Part shown: positions 60,931 to 64,000 of the stretch, piece after piece | Position numbering within the stretch: position 1 is the first letter of the stretch | How the letters are laid out: every line of letters starts with the position of its first letter | Assembly: GCF_031755915.1 (NCBI RefSeq) | Contig: NC_083383.1 | Coordinates: 28,519,501-28,583,500 of the forward strand | Direction of reading: 5' to 3' | DNA from: Ziziphus jujuba | Lineage: Eukaryota; Streptophyta; Magnoliopsida; Rosales; Rhamnaceae | Length of the DNA stretch: 64,000 nt | Position numbers and translations under genes: made by a program | The notes under the pieces: generated by a model | Told to the model about the DNA's origin: nothing | The model's input: the letters and a program-made list of their open reading frames with translations, nothing else | Databases searched by the model: none

Positions 60931-62389
60931 GAAGATTTGCTTTCCATGGGTTTTCAGTGGCTGTTTTCTTGGATTCTCATCAGGGGGTGGTGTATTTTTT
61001 TGACTGGTGTGCGTCTGGCTGGTGATGTGTTTTAGATTTCTTGTGCATGTAAAAAAGAATGTCTTTTAACCCTTTAACCCATTAGAGATGTAGAGAAAGT
61101 CTGGGATGGTCGTTAAATTTCTGTAACTGTGACATGCTTGAAGTTTAGTTTCTTTGAATTTGATAACTTGTTTGCTTATTAGAGATGAGAAGGCTTGAAC
61201 AATATCAGCTTGAGGCATGATCTCTGCAGATCAGTTGATGCCTAAAGGAACCTAGGCTCGAAGTTGGAAATTGCTTTAAATTTTGGTCAAAAAGCTCCAG
61301 AGACCGAATCAGTTCACATGAAGGGTTTTTATTATTTTTTAATTAGATGTTGGGAATGAGGGTACAGGACTAAGATTTTCCTGAAGGCGGTTAAATTTTG
61401 TAAAAAGGATGTCGGTGCAGATTGATTGTGTAGTTCATATATATTTATTAAAATCTTACATGCTAATATATTCACCCAAAAAAAAAAAAAAAATCTTACG
61501 TATTAATATAGATGTGTTAATATTTTAATAGCTGGTAAATTAATAAGTTAAAATGTATGGATGAGTTAATCTAATGTATTAACATGCCACCTAAATTTTA
61601 ACTATGGTATTATCAGAAAATATACAAAAAAAATCTGCATCATATAATTGATCCCCAAAAGTTTTGTTCCTTCACCCTGTTTAAAAAAAAAATTTTTAAA
61701 AAAAGGGTTAATAATAACATAAGAAATTGTTGACATGAAAAGAAAAAGAGAGGAACAATCATTTTCATTGGGTTATAGGGGGAAAAAGGTAAATATTTGA
61801 TCCAAAAGTCTATCAATTTTAATTAGTTTCTCACAGCTAGACGGTTCTTTACTTAATATTATAATTATTTTATAAGTTTGTGCGGGCACTAATTAATGGT
61901 ATGGATTTCATTTATTTATTGTCACTTGTCGGGGAGACTTAATTATATCATAACTTTTACTTCCCACATCCATATTACTGAAAACCTAAATAGATCAATT
62001 ACCATGCTCCCTAGAATAAAACCCAGAAATTGAATGAGAAGTTATATCTCATAATGGAATCAACAGACAGAAAGTTATATCTCAAAGAAAAAGAAAAAAA
62101 AAAAAAATGTATTTTCAACTTTTTCTTTTCCTCATTGTTTATTGTGCTTTACAATATGGCTCACTACAATATAACTTACACCTGATTTTCTATGCACAAT
62201 ATGCAATTCCCTCCTGTTGCTTCTAACCATTCTCTCAGACAGAAGATTTTCCAAAAATAATACAATATTTACACCTTCGGAAACTCATTTACACGACCTA
62301 TGTCAATCTACCCATTGAATTCATCCAAATTTCTTTCAAAATGCTTGTGCAGGTCAGTGCTTGGATTTTCAGGTTCTCTTATAAATTTA
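60931..62389. other. Intergenic DNA between convergent dNK and FANCM genes
   Basis: The two genes point toward each other, so this region holds both 3' UTRs. AT-rich, with A-runs (61480, 61686, 62093); no coding region recognised. Confidence 0.55.
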
Positions 62390-64000
62390 TCAAATGCCGA
62401 GATCAAATGATGGTGAACTAATTAGACCAGGATTTTGTGGCTGAGGAATTATCTTTTGTTCCTGCAATGACTCTGATTTATGCTTGAGAAGCAAGGTAGC
62501 CTGTGCTTCGATAGCATCGAGATCAATATCCTCATAAAATTTATCATCATAAAGTATGTCCGAATTTGCTTCGCTCTGCTGCAACTGTCTCCCTTCATCC
62601 TCAAACTGAAGTTGGAATTTTTGCTCTAAGTTGATTACAGGAACAGAACTTGATAAACAAAAGCTTAATTTTCTTTTTCGACTTTCGGTCTCTATACAAG
62701 CTGTAGAAGGCACGACTTCTATGTCATTTTTTATTATGTCATGATTTATTTTTATGGACTTTGAATGCCTACTGATTGACTGATGTGTGGAATCGGCTTG
62801 AGGCGTCTGAAGAAAGCAAACTCCCTTGCCAGAAATACTTCCAGAATCACTTGTCCTGGTAGTGGGAGCAACAGAATCAGGGCTAAAAGTGGAAGAACAG
62901 CTTGGAAGCCTCGGTATTGGTGATTGGGTGAGCAATGAACGCCTGTTGAAGGATGAACATTAGATTTCAAAAATGCAAATTTACCACCATAAGAAGCTGA
63001 GAAGAAAACTGAGTGAAAATTTGAATTGACAAGCCTACGATGCTCCATGCATGGTTTAAATTATTGTAACATTTAAAAGAAAGAGAATTTGCTAGAAACC
63101 TGTAGATTGCCATCATGTCAACCCTACTAGTTTCAGATTGAGTACCGGCAGATGTGGGATTTATCCTGTCATCTATAAAACTGTTATTTGAATCATTGTC
63201 CTGGTCATCTTCCTCATCATCAGAGACACTTGCATCGGTAGAAACCCTATGCAATAACCACCAAAATGAATCAGCATTGACATTTCTCATAAGATTGCTT
63301 TTTCTGCAAGACGATAACTTATATAGGGTAACATCATTAGCAATTCATTTCCTAAATAAAAGCAAATGTATATTCATCTATTTTAGAATGCTTTCAAAGG
63401 GCATAAAATTTGAAAAAAAAAAAAAAAAAAAGAACTTGGGAAAATTAAATTTTAATTAATCATCAAGTATAAGCTTACTCGGCTTCTTCTTCAATGAAAG
63501 GTCTTATTGCATCATTATCTTGCTTCCTTCTACCTGGAAGTAACATGTTTGTCATGTGTAGGTCAATAGTTAATAGAGCTTTTGATGTTTTCAACACATA
63601 GCAAACCCATAAAACTTGGCAAGGAAGGTAAGGGTTGTATAAACAAACTAATAAGAAGAAACAAACCTAAATGCTGAAAAAGGTAAAGTATCAGATGTAC
63701 CAGATATATTATTCAAGATACCTCTTTGATGCTTACGATGAATTGCATGGGGACTTGGAAAAGATCTTGAAATCTCCTCTGATGGGTCAGAGGCAGCAGT
63801 CTTTACACTGTCCAGATTCTTAGTTGTTTTATGATCCCCAATCTTGCGCAATCTTTTAAATTTGCGTACTGGTTTTACACTTTCTGTCTTGTCTCCAGAA
63901 CTTAAACGCCAATCTTTGCTACAGCTATTGTTTGTGACGTTTGCCAAGGGACTTTTGACTTCCTCTAAAATTGGGGAAGAGGAAAAACACCCTGTTATGT
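62390..64000 (-). CDS. FANCM: FANCM-like DNA helicase, C-terminal exons (partial, runs off the window)
   Basis: Minus-strand exons: >64000-63722, 63533-63479, 63246-63100, 62942-62390, joined in phase with GT-AG introns and a stop at 62390. The order of motifs is RPFIEEEAEVS, an acidic DDEEDDQDND, SFIDDRINPT, SRVDMMAIYRRSLLTQSPIP and, near the end, YEDIDLDAIEAQATLLL. The segment IEEEAE..DD..D..SFIDDRINPT...RVDMMA.YRRSLL is characteristic of FANCM, and plant FANCM shares the D.D.IEAQAT tail. FANCM is a nuclear DEAH-type translocase that remodels replication forks and joint molecules; in Arabidopsis it limits meiotic crossovers. The helicase domains lie outside the window, so intactness of the whole gene cannot be judged. 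Confidence 0.85.

Noticed and set aside
1..64000. CRISPR arrays, bacterial operons, tRNA and rRNA genes
   Set aside because: No spaced direct repeats of that type, no ribosome-binding-site gene clusters, and no tRNA-like cloverleaf with conserved boxes was noticed by eye. A tRNA scan would be decisive.
1..64000. Endogenous pararetrovirus or other viral copies
   Set aside because: No reverse transcriptase, movement protein or coat-like frame was seen in any interval.

Overview
The window is nuclear DNA of a flowering plant, most likely a eudicot. It is AT-rich, its genes have many GT-AG introns, it is full of (TA)n microsatellites and MITE-like hairpins, and its proteins are plant types: an R2R3-MYB with the subgroup 4 tail, a DUF246-type O-fucosyltransferase, an HhH-dNK kinase and FANCM. 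Species cannot be fixed from the sequence alone. Splice sites below were placed by reading GT/AG signals and reading frame; no transcript data were used.

Layout. (1) 1-9442: the right part of a large Helitron on the + strand. It has the last residues of the PIF1-type helicase, then captured gene pieces, then a broken RPA70-like gene, then a 3' hairpin and CTAGT terminus. One captured piece is a ~1.3 kb exon-intron block copied from the O-fucosyltransferase gene 22 kb away in this same window; others come from a DDX6-like RNA helicase and from GET4. (2) 9443-21400: accessory DNA. It holds a possible TIR element (10738-14328) with chimeric captured exons including a PORR-domain fragment, a second related Helitron end (16029), a third Helitron-like end on the minus strand (17527), and a ~1.2 kb inverted repeat. 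(3) 22033-30953: an intact ten-exon O-fucosyltransferase-like gene. (4) 31-35.5 kb: AT-rich intergenic DNA with tandem repeats and one small ORF. (5) 35966-37091: a three-exon MYB4-type repressor gene. (6) 37.1-53.0 kb: long gene-free stretch with three hairpin MITEs, an LTR-retrotransposon trace, long (TA)n tracts, and a hAT element with a perfect 8-bp target duplication whose right end was later tandem-duplicated. (7) 53-64 kb: gene-rich end with a small tail-anchored membrane protein, a deoxyribonucleoside kinase, and the C-terminal exons of FANCM on the minus strand running off the window.

The host genes are not an operon and do not obviously share a pathway. dNK supplies DNA precursors and FANCM acts in DNA repair and crossover control, but their closeness may be chance. 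The most unusual part is the Helitron, because donor and captured copy sit in the same window, so the capture can be read base by base: exon order, introns and strand are kept, while the copied exons carry a nonsense codon and altered splice sites.
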